Virus record (IMG/VR): IMGVR_UViG_3300045135_003613 | Coordinates: 1-52,102 of that record | DNA: 52,102 bases | Strand: one strand, 5' to 3' | Origin: a virus | Shown here: positions 17,820 to 26,568 of the stretch, in pieces | Layout of the letters: each line of letters begins with the position of its first letter | Numbering within the stretch: the stretch's first letter is position 1 | Position numbers and translations under genes: made by a program | Notes under the pieces: model-generated | The model's database searches: none | Told to the model about the DNA's origin: nothing | What the model saw: only the letters and a program-made list of their open reading frames with translations

Positions 17820-18229
17820 GCGATTTCATCCTCTTGGACAAGGATCAGGGTCAAATCGCCCAGATCCGAGGGGGCGACCCTTGAGATTGCATAAATCGGC
17901 TGCCCGCCGCGTGCCATTAGAACAACCGCGTCGCCGGTGATCGGCAGCCAGGGCAGCTGATCGATCTGCGGCTGGGCGATCCAGAACTCGGCGGCGACGG
18001 TTGACAGCTTGGTCATGCCCGACATTTGCCCACCACGCGCTTGGCCACGGAGGTCCTCCTGCGCGGGGCCAGCTGAGAAGATGCCGTAGGTGGTTGCCTC
18101 GGGGCGGTCCGGGTCGGCGCTGCGTTCCGCGTATTGCGTGGATACACGAGGGCGCAGAAGAGCTGGTTCGGCAAAGACCGCCTTGACTGTTGCGCTGGTG
18201 CGGGCATCCAAGTCATTGAAAAGAGACAT
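17816..18229 (-). CDS. Hypothetical structural protein, head completion region, 137 aa
   Basis: A 137-residue protein (MSLFNDLDARTSATVKAVFA) whose start is fixed by GGAGG 4 nt before ATG 18229. The N-terminal motif MSLF-LD-RT is familiar from Rhodobacteraceae prophages, but I cannot name a family. It lies after the capsid and before the 270-residue gene and could be a head-tail adaptor or head-completion protein. The higBA locus on the opposite strand separates it from the capsid gene. Confidence 0.5.
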   Translation of the reverse strand: MSLFNDLDARTSATVKAVFAEPALLRPRVSTQYAERSADPDRPEATTYGIFSAGPAQEDLRGQARGGQMSGMTKLSTVAAEFWIAQPQIDQLPWLPITGDAVVLMARGGQPIYAISRVAPSDLGDLTLILVQEDEIA

Positions 18230-18263
18230 GATGCCTCCGTTTTTTGGACGATGTTTGCGCATC

Positions 18264-18326
18264 TTCCCGTATTGGGAATTTCTGTTGACTCAAGTCTGAC
18301 ACGCTGCTACTTTCCCAATATGGGAA
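18264..18326 (+). promoter_or_regulatory. higBA promoter with two operator-like palindromes
   Basis: Two 15-bp palindromes, TTCCCGTATTGGGAA (18264-18278) and TTCCCAATATGGGAA (18312-18326), have the same arms (TTCCC/GGGAA), a 5-bp centre and centres 48 bp apart. Between them lies TTGACT (18285-18290) and, 17 bp on, TACTTT (18308-18313) as -35 and -10 elements. The second palindrome overlaps the start site. This fits repression of the promoter by a HigA-HigB complex bound at both sites. Confidence 0.65.
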
Positions 18327-18335
18327 GGGACGCCT

Positions 18336-18638
18336 ATGCGGATCATTGCAAGACAAACACTGACAGCTTTCGCTGATGCTCATCCAAGCTCCAAACCGGC
18401 GCTTGAACATTGGTACCGAATAGCGAAGGCGGCTGAGTGGAACGCAATGGCAGACGTACAGGCGGCCTTTTCCAAGGCAAAAGTCTTGAATGCAGAACGT
18501 GCCCGCTTTGAAATTCAAGGTGGCAACTACCGCCTCGTAGCGGCGTTCAACTTTCCAAGACAGATTGCCTTTATCAAGTTCGTAGGAACCCACGCTGAGT
18601 ATGACAAGATCGACGCCCTGACCGTATCACAATATTAA
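18336..18638 (+). CDS. higB: HigB-type mRNA interferase toxin
   Basis: The 100-residue protein matches the HigB/RelE superfamily toxin (PF09907 type): MRIIARQTLTAFADAHPSSK, then KAAEWNAMADVQAAF and RYRL-like NYRLVAAFNF. Such toxins cleave mRNA at the ribosome. The palindrome-flanked promoter at 18264-18326 serves it, and AAGGGA precedes ATG 18336. It is read on the plus strand, antisense to the late operon, with its antitoxin downstream, as in other HigBA loci. Confidence 0.85.
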   Translation: MRIIARQTLTAFADAHPSSKPALEHWYRIAKAAEWNAMADVQAAFSKAKVLNAERARFEIQGGNYRLVAAFNFPRQIAFIKFVGTHAEYDKIDALTVSQY

Positions 18639-18661
18639 CCAAACTTCTGAAAGCCCCACAC

Positions 18662-19033
18662 ATGCAACTCAAACCTATCAGGAACGCGAGTGATCACAGG
18701 AAGGCACTCGCACTTATTGAAGAACTTTGGGATGCCGCCCCTGATACTGATGAGGGCGATCTGCTCGATATACTTGTCGACCTGGTCGAGCATTACGAAG
18801 AAAAGCACTTCCCTATTTCAGCTGCTGAACCTGTCGATGTTATCAAGGCGCACATGGACGCAACCGGCCGCACCCAAAAGGACCTTGGTGACCTTTTTGG
18901 ATCAGCCCCCCGTGCGTCTGAGATTCTCAAAAAGCGACGCGCCTTGACCGTCGATATGATCCACAAGTTGCACGAAGATTGGGGTATTCCATCTGATTGC
19001 CTTATCCGCCCCTATCATTTGGAAGCAGCCTAA
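18662..19033 (+). CDS. higA: HigA antitoxin, XRE-family regulator
   Basis: A 123-residue protein with a helix-turn-helix in the C-terminal half (TGRTQKDLGDLFGSAPRASE, about residues 66-85), preceded by a 60-residue acidic N-terminal domain. The family name of the HTH is XRE-type (HigA). It would neutralise HigB and repress the shared promoter. It starts 23 nt after higB and ends 3 nt before the convergent capsid gene stop, so late transcription through the capsid gene runs straight into it. Confidence 0.85.
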   Translation: MQLKPIRNASDHRKALALIEELWDAAPDTDEGDLLDILVDLVEHYEEKHFPISAAEPVDVIKAHMDATGRTQKDLGDLFGSAPRASEILKKRRALTVDMIHKLHEDWGIPSDCLIRPYHLEAA

Positions 19034-19036
19034 TAT

Positions 19037-20068
19037 TTATGTCCGCTTGCCCGGGATCAGCACTCGCGGCCGAGTGCAGTAATGCAGCGCGTTCATCTGG
19101 AACTCAAGGTTCACGCCTTTGCCGTTCTGCATCTCCCACTGCTTGCCGTATAGGCGCTGACCGGGGGTATTGACCGTCTCTATGTAGTCGGCCGGGGCAT
19201 AGACCGTCCGGAAGAGCCCAGGCACACCCGAAGGTACAAGATGGCACTTGTCGGTGTCGATGCCGACATTATGACCGCCGCGGTAGTTCATCCAGGTGAT
19301 GCCGCCGAACTCGAAGGCGCCGTAGATGCCGGAATTGCCCGAGTTGATATAGGCGTTCCGGAGCGAGGCCGCGTCGGCATAACCCTTATAGGTTTCGCGG
19401 ACCTCCTGGTGGGCGATGAGATCGTCAAAGAAGGCGTCACCGCAAAGCGCCATGATGCCTGTGTAGGGCAGACCGTCGAGAATGCCTGCCATTTGACGGA
19501 TGACGCCTGCGCATTTCTTGCGGAGCGCCCCATCGGCGGCGCTGGCATTGTCGAGATCGAAGTCGACCACGGCCTGCTGGCTTTCGCCGAACTCGGTGAA
19601 ATAATCAAACAGCACCGAGCCATCGGCATCGAGCAACTGGCCGGTCTTGAGGATGTTGAGCCGGTGGTATTCTTCAGTCAGCGCAAAGAACTGGCTTGCC
19701 TCGGCCGCGCGGTCCGCAATTTTCTGCTGCAACCGCTCGACAGCGACCTCTTGACCAAATGCACGAACCTGCTGCACCTCGTCGGCATAGATCGCATCAT
19801 TGACCTGGAAGTGCGGCACTTTCAGCATGCGCACGGCGCGCTTCGATTTGTCGAAGGTCTGGCCAGGCCCACCGCGCGGGCTGGCCGAGACCAGCATGCG
19901 GTTTTGCTCTTTATCCTTCTCGATCGCGATATCGAGCGTATCGATGCTGGTGGTCTGGAAGAGGCCCATCTGCCCGATGCGGGACGGGGTATATTTGATC
20001 TCACGAAGCGCATCCGTGAGGCGCATGACGCTGAAGGCGTCCTGACTGAAGATGTTGAGGATCGACAT
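19037..20068 (-). CDS. Major capsid protein, lambda gpE family
   Basis: A 343-residue phage major capsid protein E (MSILNIFSQDAFSVMRLTDA; HK97-fold group with the lambda gpE signature). Features include SPRGGPGQTFDK, DAIYADEVQQVRAFG and a C-terminal VLIPGKRT. It forms the icosahedral shell with the decoration protein encoded next to it. AAGGACCTCCC precedes ATG 20068. It is sandwiched between two plus-strand toxin-antitoxin-related genes (higBA on its left, hicB on its right). Confidence 0.93.
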   Translation of the reverse strand: MSILNIFSQDAFSVMRLTDALREIKYTPSRIGQMGLFQTTSIDTLDIAIEKDKEQNRMLVSASPRGGPGQTFDKSKRAVRMLKVPHFQVNDAIYADEVQQVRAFGQEVAVERLQQKIADRAAEASQFFALTEEYHRLNILKTGQLLDADGSVLFDYFTEFGESQQAVVDFDLDNASAADGALRKKCAGVIRQMAGILDGLPYTGIMALCGDAFFDDLIAHQEVRETYKGYADAASLRNAYINSGNSGIYGAFEFGGITWMNYRGGHNVGIDTDKCHLVPSGVPGLFRTVYAPADYIETVNTPGQRLYGKQWEMQNGKGVNLEFQMNALHYCTRPRVLIPGKRT

Positions 20069-20210
20069 GGGAGGTCCTTCTATTGCGTCGGCGCGCCAGC
20101 AACTGGTCGCGCAAGATCAACCTGCGGCCCGAGGGCGCAGGAGATCGCTCTGGTTGAGTGGACGGCGTTTTCGCCTTGCCTTGCAGGGCTCGGCGCGCCA
20201 CCGTTGCCAC

Positions 20211-20420
20211 ATGCAAAAAACGCTGGAATATCGCGGGTATCAGGCCGAAGTTTCCGAAGAGGGAGAGCTATTGGTCGGGCACATCTCCGGCATTCGAGAC
20301 CGGGTTGGTTTCCACGCGGAAAGCTTTGAGGCGTTGCGCGAAGCCTTCAGGGAAGCCGTGGACGATTATCTTGAGGTCTGCCAGATTGTCGGTAAGGCAC
20401 CACCCAAGCCTGACACATAA
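20211..20420 (+). CDS. hicB: Orphan HicB-family antitoxin-like protein
   Basis: A 69-residue HicB-like protein, MQKTLEYRGYQAEVSEEGEL, followed by LVGHISGIRDRVGFHAESFE and the AFREAVDDYLE helix. This matches the HicB partial RNase-H fold, but no HicA gene is present on either side (20069-20210 and 20421-20438 hold no ORF of suitable size). It lies between capsid and decoration genes on the opposite strand. It could act alone as a regulator, neutralise a HicA elsewhere, or be a decaying remnant. Confidence 0.7.
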   Translation: MQKTLEYRGYQAEVSEEGELLVGHISGIRDRVGFHAESFEALREAFREAVDDYLEVCQIVGKAPPKPDT

Positions 20421-20438
20421 TCGCAAGACGGGATCAAG

Positions 20439-20810
20439 TTACCGCACGATGATCCCGGCCGTCGCGAGATCAGCTTGGGCCGCGGCCTTTTCAGCGGCTT
20501 GATCTCGGTCGGGATGGTAGGTCAGAATCTTGCCATTGACCTCGGCATCCCGCGTAATGGCGGCAACCGGAACGTCACTGGCCGTTGCGTCGCAGCCATA
20601 GAGCGCGATGGCTACGGCCGTTTGGCTGCCATCGGTCGCGCCTACGGCGCTCGCCAGATATTTGCCGGTCGCGGTGATTTTTCCGAGCACGGTGCCAGGG
20701 GCGATGATGCCTGCGCCGCTGGCAATGGTGATGTTTTCCCGAGAGCGCTGGCCATTGGCCTCAGTCATCAGGAATTCGCCGGGATGCCGGCCTTCAATGA
20801 GAACGATCAT
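20439..20810 (-). CDS. Head decoration protein (lambda gpD family)
   Basis: A 123-residue HDPD-family protein: HPGEFLMTEANGQRSRENIT at residues 9-28 is the characteristic head, with GAGIIAPGTVLGKI next. The trimer binds the outside of the capsid and stabilises it. TAGGAGAG precedes ATG 20810. Adjacent to the protease and capsid, as in lambda-type heads. Confidence 0.93.
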   Translation of the reverse strand: MIVLIEGRHPGEFLMTEANGQRSRENITIASGAGIIAPGTVLGKITATGKYLASAVGATDGSQTAVAIALYGCDATASDVPVAAITRDAEVNGKILTYHPDRDQAAEKAAAQADLATAGIIVR

Positions 20811-20826
20811 GGACGGTCTCTCCTAT

Positions 20827-22173
20827 TCAGCTGAAGCGCGCATTGGCCTGGGTAATGGCTTTCGCCCACCCGGCCGCATTGCGTTCAGATCGGTTGCGTT
20901 GATCGGCTGGAGTTTCGGCCCCGAGTTCGGCCTCTTGCGCGGCTCGGTCAGCGATGGAGGCCGAAGCTGCGGCTTTCGGTGAAGCGGCCAGAACCTTGGC
21001 TGCATCCACAGCTGACATCTCGGTCTCAAGCGCCAGCACCAAGGCTTGTGCCTCACGACCTTCCGATTCCGGCGCGGTCAGGATGGATTTGATCCGCGCC
21101 GTGGCCTCCGCCTTGCCGGCAGTTACGCCAGCCTCATGGGCCTCGGTGCGTGCCGCATCGACAGCCGCCTGCAGATCAGCGGTGCTGATGGCAGAGACAT
21201 CGCTCTGCGGCGCCTCACTTTGATTGGTTTTGGTCATGTGTCCTCCCTTTCTCTGGGGGCTTGCCCCGGAGGGCGGTTGCGAGAGCGTGGCGATCACCTC
21301 ATCAAGGCTCGCCATGCGATCGGCGAGGCCTTGGGCAATGGCATCGGCGCCAAGATAGGTGCGGGCTTCTGTCGCCCGAATGGCCTCGTTACTGATCCGA
21401 CCGGCGCGGCCCTCGGCCACAAGGCCGACGAACTGGTCGTAGATTTTCATGACCTCGGCCTGCAGGTCGGCGCGGACCGCGTCTGACAGCGGCCCAAATG
21501 GGTGGCCATCGACCTTGTGGGCGCCCGCATGGATCAGCGTCGGCTTCACGCCGCGATCCTCGAGTTCACCCGAGCGATCGAGGTGGGTCAGCACGACGCC
21601 AATCGATCCCACCATCGAGGTGGGTGAGACTATGATTTCCGATGCAGCGCTCGCGATGCCATAGGCAGCGGAGGCCGCCACATCGTTCACGAACGCGACG
21701 ACTGGCTTGGTCTTATTGACCGCGCTCACCAGCTTGGTCACGGCGAACATGCCCGTCGCCTCGCCACCTGGACTGTCGATATCCAAGAGGATGGCCCGCA
21801 CATCCTGATCGACTTCCGCCTCGCGCAGCTGCGCGGCAATCCCCTCATAGGACACGAGACCCGAACTCGCCCCGATCCAGGCACCGCGGTTCACCAGACT
21901 GCCCACGATCGGCAGAATCGCGACGCCGTTTTCCACGCGCATGGATCCGACACCGCCATTGTCGCGCCGATATGTGCCGACGAACCGGTTGGTCTCGGGC
22001 GTGACGGTTTGCAGCGGCTCAATCCCAATCCGTCCTTGCAGCACGTGCAGGATCAGATCCACCTTATCCGGGTGTAAAAGCAACGGTCGGTTCAGAACGC
22101 GTCCTGCGATCTGCGCGAGAGACGGTCTCGCTGCAGCGACGGCCGTCTGTTTGATGTCGGACGGTTCCGTCAC
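20827..22173 (-). CDS. S49-family head maturation protease with scaffold domain
   Basis: The 448-residue protein is an SppA-like peptidase followed by a helical, Ala/Glu-rich domain (about residues 310-448) that looks like an internal scaffold, as in lambda C/Nu3. The catalytic Ser is most likely S168 in VAASAAYGIAS and the Lys K220 in AHKVDGHPF, both in the S49 arrangement. The SVLGS-like TSMVGSIGVVLTHL is at about 185-198. I chose GTG 22173 after a strong AGGAGGG; it shares a GTGA overlap with the connector gene. It would cleave scaffold during procapsid maturation. Confidence 0.88.
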   Translation of the reverse strand: MTEPSDIKQTAVAAARPSLAQIAGRVLNRPLLLHPDKVDLILHVLQGRIGIEPLQTVTPETNRFVGTYRRDNGGVGSMRVENGVAILPIVGSLVNRGAWIGASSGLVSYEGIAAQLREAEVDQDVRAILLDIDSPGGEATGMFAVTKLVSAVNKTKPVVAFVNDVAASAAYGIASAASEIIVSPTSMVGSIGVVLTHLDRSGELEDRGVKPTLIHAGAHKVDGHPFGPLSDAVRADLQAEVMKIYDQFVGLVAEGRAGRISNEAIRATEARTYLGADAIAQGLADRMASLDEVIATLSQPPSGASPQRKGGHMTKTNQSEAPQSDVSAISTADLQAAVDAARTEAHEAGVTAGKAEATARIKSILTAPESEGREAQALVLALETEMSAVDAAKVLAASPKAAASASIADRAAQEAELGAETPADQRNRSERNAAGWAKAITQANARFS

Positions 22174-22430
22174 CTCACCCCTCCTGTTCCAAGCGCAAAG
22201 CGCCGCGGGCCGCGCCCCTGAAGTTGGGCGCATTGCTCTTCAAATCCACGAATGATCGCCAAAAGTCGGTCGGGATGCGCCCGGTGATAGGTCACGGACC
22301 TTTCAACGCCGTTAGACCCGGCCCGGAACCGCACCTCCATGGCGCCTTCGCCGGCGACAAGCCGGACATAAACCTGGCGCAAACCGGCCGCGGCGGCGCA
22401 AGGATCGGTCTCATCGATGTTGATCGTCAT
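22170..22430 (-). CDS. Head-to-tail connector, gpW-like
   Basis: An 86-residue protein (MTINIDETDPCAAAAGLRQV) resembling lambda gpW: a short protein with helices flanking a beta hairpin (MEVRFRAGSNGVERSVTYHR), sitting between the terminase/portal and the capsid protease. gpW plugs the portal channel and is required for tail joining. It overlaps the portal stop by ATGA and the protease start by GTGA, making a tightly coupled cluster. Assignment is by size, sequence pattern and context. Confidence 0.75.
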   Translation of the reverse strand: MTINIDETDPCAAAAGLRQVYVRLVAGEGAMEVRFRAGSNGVERSVTYHRAHPDRLLAIIRGFEEQCAQLQGRGPRRFALGTGGVR

Positions 22431-24049
22431 ACCTCGGCCTCATCGCCCGTGTCGTCCTGTCCATCTGTGGCCGCATTCGGGCCACCACCCTGCGCCCCCA
22501 TCATCTGTGGCTCGGGCAGCCCATATTCGGCCCGGAGCGCCTGTTCTTGGGCGAGCTGCTGGTAGACATCGTCCACATCCGCCCCAAGATCGGTGCAGAT
22601 CATCGCGTCCGACATCACGCCGAGCCGTTTCCACACCTCGTGCGCCTTGGCTTTTTTTAGATCATCGGCTTGCGGGCGTGGGTCGCCGCGCCACTCGGCC
22701 CGACAGGCCGCCGTGCGATTGGCCAGGAACCCAGCAATGCCGCCCGGGAACGGCAGGCTGCCGGCCTCGATCTCTTCCTCGAGCCAGGCCTGGTAAATGG
22801 GCTGGCAAAACGGCGCCATGATATTGCGCCGCCGCGCCTTGGTGATGGCGAAGATCTCCGTCGTTGCCGCCTGCAGCGAGGAATAGGTCGCGCCCACATT
22901 GTCGCCTGTAGCACTTTCGTAGGTCAGCCCCAGACAGCGCGCGAGTTCACGCAGCAGATGCATCGAGAAAGCGGCATAGTCCGAGGACGGATGATTGCTC
23001 GTGTGGAAGGTCAACTCCTGGCCCGGAAAGAGGTGGGCCAAGCGGCCATTGATCCCCACATCCAGCGTGCTGCCGTCATAATAGCCCGCGACCATCTCGA
23101 TATAGGCCTCCATCGGCGAGATGCCTTGGGCCAACATCTGCGCCTGTTCCTGCGGCGTCAGAAGACCTTGGAGAACCTGCTCGGTTGGCTCGTCCGAGGT
23201 GATGGTCACCGCGAAGAGCGTTTGCACGATCGCGGCCATCAGCGTGGCATCGGCCAGTTGGTCGAACTGCCGTGCGACCTGGAGCGCCGGCACCAAAGGC
23301 GAGATGCCCCGATGAGTGCCGGGTGCGCCCTCGAAGATATGGATGACCCGCGGCCGTCCCGCGGCATCCCGGGCACGCACATCATGTTCCACGTCGTGCT
23401 TGAACAGGTCCTTGCGAATGGCGAGGTAGCCCACCGGCATGCCATCGGCGTCTGTATAGACCCCGTTGATCAACCGCTTCATGCTTTCCGTTTTGCGCGA
23501 CAGCCGCTGCGGTGGCAGTAGGCGCACCTTGGTGCCGTAGCGGTTCCACGGCCGCTTGCGCCAAGGCAGTTCGGCGAGGATCTCGCCGGTGATAAGCCAC
23601 GAGCGGAACGCAGCCGCCTGCATCTGCCCGAAGGTGCGCAAGCCCTGAATGTCGCATTCCTGCGCATTGCGCGCCCAAAGCTCGAACCGGCGCTCCACCG
23701 TCTTGGCCCAATCCGAGGCCTCGACCGGCGACATGCCAAAAGTCTCGTTCTCCGGCAGTGCTTTCAGCTGGAGCCCAGTGCCGACGGTATTGGCCACGCA
23801 TTGCTCCATGGCTCCGGCCAGCCACCCGCTGTTGTGCAGAAGGTCGTTGACCCGCGCGGCGGCATCGTCCCAGGCCTCACCAATATCATCCTGCGCCTCG
23901 CGCAAAGCCGGCTTCCAACCGGAAAAGGTCACGCCTCGTCCACCCCGCATGTATTTGCCGGAGGGTCTGGGGAGGCTCATTCCCTCCGGCCCCGCGACCG
24001 GAGGCAGCGCCTCGGCCAGCAGATCTTTCAACTTTGCGATCACAGACAT
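22427..24049 (-). CDS. Phage portal protein, lambda gpB family
   Basis: A 540-residue portal protein with the lambda gpB signature: SGKYMRGGRGVTFSGWKPAL near residue 30 and NSGWLAGAMEQCVANTVGTG near 93. It forms the dodecameric ring at the packaging vertex. The C-terminal 30 residues are Gly/Asp-rich (QGGGPNAATDGQDDTGD). The ATG at 24049 comes 5 nt past the terminase stop. Confidence 0.94.
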   Translation of the reverse strand: MSVIAKLKDLLAEALPPVAGPEGMSLPRPSGKYMRGGRGVTFSGWKPALREAQDDIGEAWDDAAARVNDLLHNSGWLAGAMEQCVANTVGTGLQLKALPENETFGMSPVEASDWAKTVERRFELWARNAQECDIQGLRTFGQMQAAAFRSWLITGEILAELPWRKRPWNRYGTKVRLLPPQRLSRKTESMKRLINGVYTDADGMPVGYLAIRKDLFKHDVEHDVRARDAAGRPRVIHIFEGAPGTHRGISPLVPALQVARQFDQLADATLMAAIVQTLFAVTITSDEPTEQVLQGLLTPQEQAQMLAQGISPMEAYIEMVAGYYDGSTLDVGINGRLAHLFPGQELTFHTSNHPSSDYAAFSMHLLRELARCLGLTYESATGDNVGATYSSLQAATTEIFAITKARRRNIMAPFCQPIYQAWLEEEIEAGSLPFPGGIAGFLANRTAACRAEWRGDPRPQADDLKKAKAHEVWKRLGVMSDAMICTDLGADVDDVYQQLAQEQALRAEYGLPEPQMMGAQGGGPNAATDGQDDTGDEAEV

Positions 24050-24054
24050 CTGCG

Positions 24055-26118
24055 TTATCCATTCAGCCTGCTGCCATGGCGGGCAAACCGCCCGCGCAGT
24101 GCGCCGCTGCTGCCGTGCCCTGGGGAGGAGCGCGATGCCGGCGGCGGCGCTTTTGATGTCTCCGGCTCTGGCGCGGTCACCCGGCTTGGGTCATGCCCAC
24201 CGGGCACGGCTGCTTCGAGGCTGGTTTGTCGTTCGATCCCTTCCGGAATGCGCTGGACGTTCAGCGTGTAGCCAATGGCCGCACAGAGCGCCTCGCAATC
24301 AAGAAAGTGGTTGTTGCGCGAGCGTTTCACCCAGATGGGCTTTCCCTCGACCACGACCCGCGCCTCCGAGGTCAGCTGCTTGCAGTAATCCTCCGACACT
24401 GCCTCATGCACATGAAACGCCCCCGGCTGGTCCGCCGGCGTGCGAATGCGCGACATCACGAGCGACTTGAAGAAATCGGTCGAGAGCGTCACCAAATCGA
24501 TCGAATAGAGCGCCTTCTTGCCATCGGGCTTCACCTCGATTTTTGAGACCCGATATGGCGGGCTCTGCTGATCCCGCCCCTTCGTCGGGGCGCAGAGCCA
24601 GCTGTAGCGCCGGCAGAACTCATAGACCTTGTGCTCATTTCCCAGCTCCGGTTTGTCCGGCCGGAAGCCTGAATCCACAAAGACCTTCTCGATCTGCATG
24701 CCGCTCACCGGCGTCAGCATCAGATCCGCCAGCGCGGACCAGACATCGTCATCTTCCGTGGGCCCGTAAAGCTGGCCATTATCGATCAGCCAAGACGTGC
24801 CCCGCGCGCCAAAGGCTCGGATTACATAGACCAGGCTGAACTTCTGGACGTCGACGCCCATCACGAGGCGCAAGCCCCCGGCGGGAACGTCTCCCGGCCG
24901 ATACGGCTGGCGGCGTTCCATGATCTCCTGCCAGTCCGGCACATCGCCCGAGGCCGTCATGGCGTAGCATTCGCCAAAGCCCGCATTCATCGCGGTCTGG
25001 ATCCGGTCGTGATCACCAGATTGCAGCGCGGTCAGATATGTTTCCGCGCGCTGACCCCAAGTAACGAAGGGCGAGCAGAGCCCAGATGCCCACATCGACA
25101 GCGTCGAGCTTTCGACGGGCGCACCCGTGACATCGGGCGCGTCTTCCTTCAGCGTGACCGTTTGCCCGGGCGCGACCATCGTGCCGCGGGCGTTCATCCA
25201 AACCTTGTCGGCCTCACTATGCTGGCCGCCGCAGCGTGGACATTCGAGGGTCGCAGCCTGTTTGGCCTGCGCAGGCGTCACACGGTCGGGCCAGCGCAGC
25301 TGCTTAAAGCGCGGGATGAAGAATTCCGAGCAATGCCGACACGGCCAGGCCCAGTGATGCCGCGTGCCCTCCTGCCAGAGTTTCCAAATCGGGCTTTCGA
25401 GATCCTCCGGCGCTGACCGCGCCCAGAACTCGAGGCCACTGGTCTCATCCGGTTCGATTTCCACGAGGCCTCGCGCCGGTGTGCTAGTGATTGCCGTCAC
25501 AAAATCGGCATAGGTCTCGCCACGCGCTTCCACGAGGCCCAGGACATCCCCTTGGCCTTTCACATTGGCCATCATCTCATCGTATTCGTCGATCAGCGCC
25601 AGCGCGGCAGGGTCAGACTTCAGGGCCGTGGACGAGCCCGCATGCGCGAGGCGCAGCCTGACGCCCGCGACATGCTTCAGCGTCTTTTTCATGCGGCGGC
25701 CGCGCACCACCTTGTTCGCCAGCGTGTCCGCCTCATCGAGCAGGTTCATCAGCCGCGGCTCGAACTGGTCGGTCAGAAACTCCTTCGTCGGGCCCACGTA
25801 GAGGATCGGCGCCGGGCGCTGGTCGAGCCGTGCCCCGATGATATCCAGCATGCTGTCGGTCTTGCCAGACTGCGCCGAGGTCACCGCCACCACCCGGCGA
25901 TAGCCACCGCGATGCACAGCTGCCGACCACGGGATCATATAGGGCGTCAGCCCCGGGTCCCGGGGACCGGGTATGCCGGCGGTTTCCGGGTATATTCTGT
26001 GTGCGGCCGCCCAAGGCGCCGGGTCACGTTTCTCGCTCGGCCTCCAGATCGCCGCTGCCAGCGACCAGAGCTGCGCCTGCTTTGTCGGCCGCCCCTGCAA
26101 TGCGTTCAAGCGCGCCAT
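24055..26118 (-). CDS. Terminase large subunit, gpA family
   Basis: The 687-residue terminase has the phage lambda gpA arrangement: an ATPase with Walker A SAQSGKTDSM (residues 81-90) and a Walker B-like LALIDEYDEM near 175, and a nuclease domain around VMGVDVQKFSLVYV. A zinc-binding-like region with WPCRHCSEF and LECPRCGGQHSE (CxxC pairs) lies in the middle. It cuts and translocates concatemeric DNA into the head. GAGGTGAT precedes ATG 26118, within the last 95 nt of the small subunit gene, so they overlap extensively. Confidence 0.95.
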   Translation of the reverse strand: MARLNALQGRPTKQAQLWSLAAAIWRPSEKRDPAPWAAAHRIYPETAGIPGPRDPGLTPYMIPWSAAVHRGGYRRVVAVTSAQSGKTDSMLDIIGARLDQRPAPILYVGPTKEFLTDQFEPRLMNLLDEADTLANKVVRGRRMKKTLKHVAGVRLRLAHAGSSTALKSDPAALALIDEYDEMMANVKGQGDVLGLVEARGETYADFVTAITSTPARGLVEIEPDETSGLEFWARSAPEDLESPIWKLWQEGTRHHWAWPCRHCSEFFIPRFKQLRWPDRVTPAQAKQAATLECPRCGGQHSEADKVWMNARGTMVAPGQTVTLKEDAPDVTGAPVESSTLSMWASGLCSPFVTWGQRAETYLTALQSGDHDRIQTAMNAGFGECYAMTASGDVPDWQEIMERRQPYRPGDVPAGGLRLVMGVDVQKFSLVYVIRAFGARGTSWLIDNGQLYGPTEDDDVWSALADLMLTPVSGMQIEKVFVDSGFRPDKPELGNEHKVYEFCRRYSWLCAPTKGRDQQSPPYRVSKIEVKPDGKKALYSIDLVTLSTDFFKSLVMSRIRTPADQPGAFHVHEAVSEDYCKQLTSEARVVVEGKPIWVKRSRNNHFLDCEALCAAIGYTLNVQRIPEGIERQTSLEAAVPGGHDPSRVTAPEPETSKAPPPASRSSPGHGSSGALRGRFARHGSRLNG

Positions 26119-26521
26119 CGATCACCTCTTCGAGCGCGCGCCGCGCCTCCATATCGCGCGTGTAGCGCGCGGCAAGACCGGCAAGCTCTGCCCGCACCAG
26201 CGCCGCCATCTCACCCACGACGGCCTTTGCATCCTCCATCGGGATCAGTTCCCGGCTGCGTTCCTGGATCCTGAGTTCAATCTCGCGCGTGCGCGCTTCC
26301 GTGGCCCGGCTTGCGACCGCGGCCTTGTTATTTTTGGACAGCTGGTCTTCGTAATAGGCTAGCGCCCCGCGGATCACGCCCACGAGCGTGTATTCCCCGC
26401 GCTGTGCCCGATCCATGTAGCCGGATTTGACAAGGCCCTGGACCCAGCGGTCCGAGCGGCCCAGCAGGGCTGCGGCCTGGGATACCGTAATGGTTTGGCC
26501 GCGCGTGCGAGGTTCAGACAT
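26024..26521 (-). CDS. Terminase small subunit (Nu1-like)
   Basis: A 165-residue protein beginning MSEPRTRGQTITVSQAAALL. The first 60 residues form a winged-helix/HTH (TVSQAAALLGRSDRWVQGLV), as in Nu1/gpNu1 DNA-recognition domains, followed by a helical oligomerisation part. It would bind the cos/pac site and bring in the large subunit. I set the start at ATG 26521, after AGGGGA; a TTG at 26524 adds one residue. It overlaps the large-subunit gene by 95 nt. Confidence 0.9.
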   Translation of the reverse strand: MSEPRTRGQTITVSQAAALLGRSDRWVQGLVKSGYMDRAQRGEYTLVGVIRGALAYYEDQLSKNNKAAVASRATEARTREIELRIQERSRELIPMEDAKAVVGEMAALVRAELAGLAARYTRDMEARRALEEVIDGALERIAGAADKAGAALVAGSGDLEAERET

Positions 26522-26568
26522 CAAACTGTCCCCTGTTCACTACGGGAGGACAGTCGGTCTTCCCTTGA

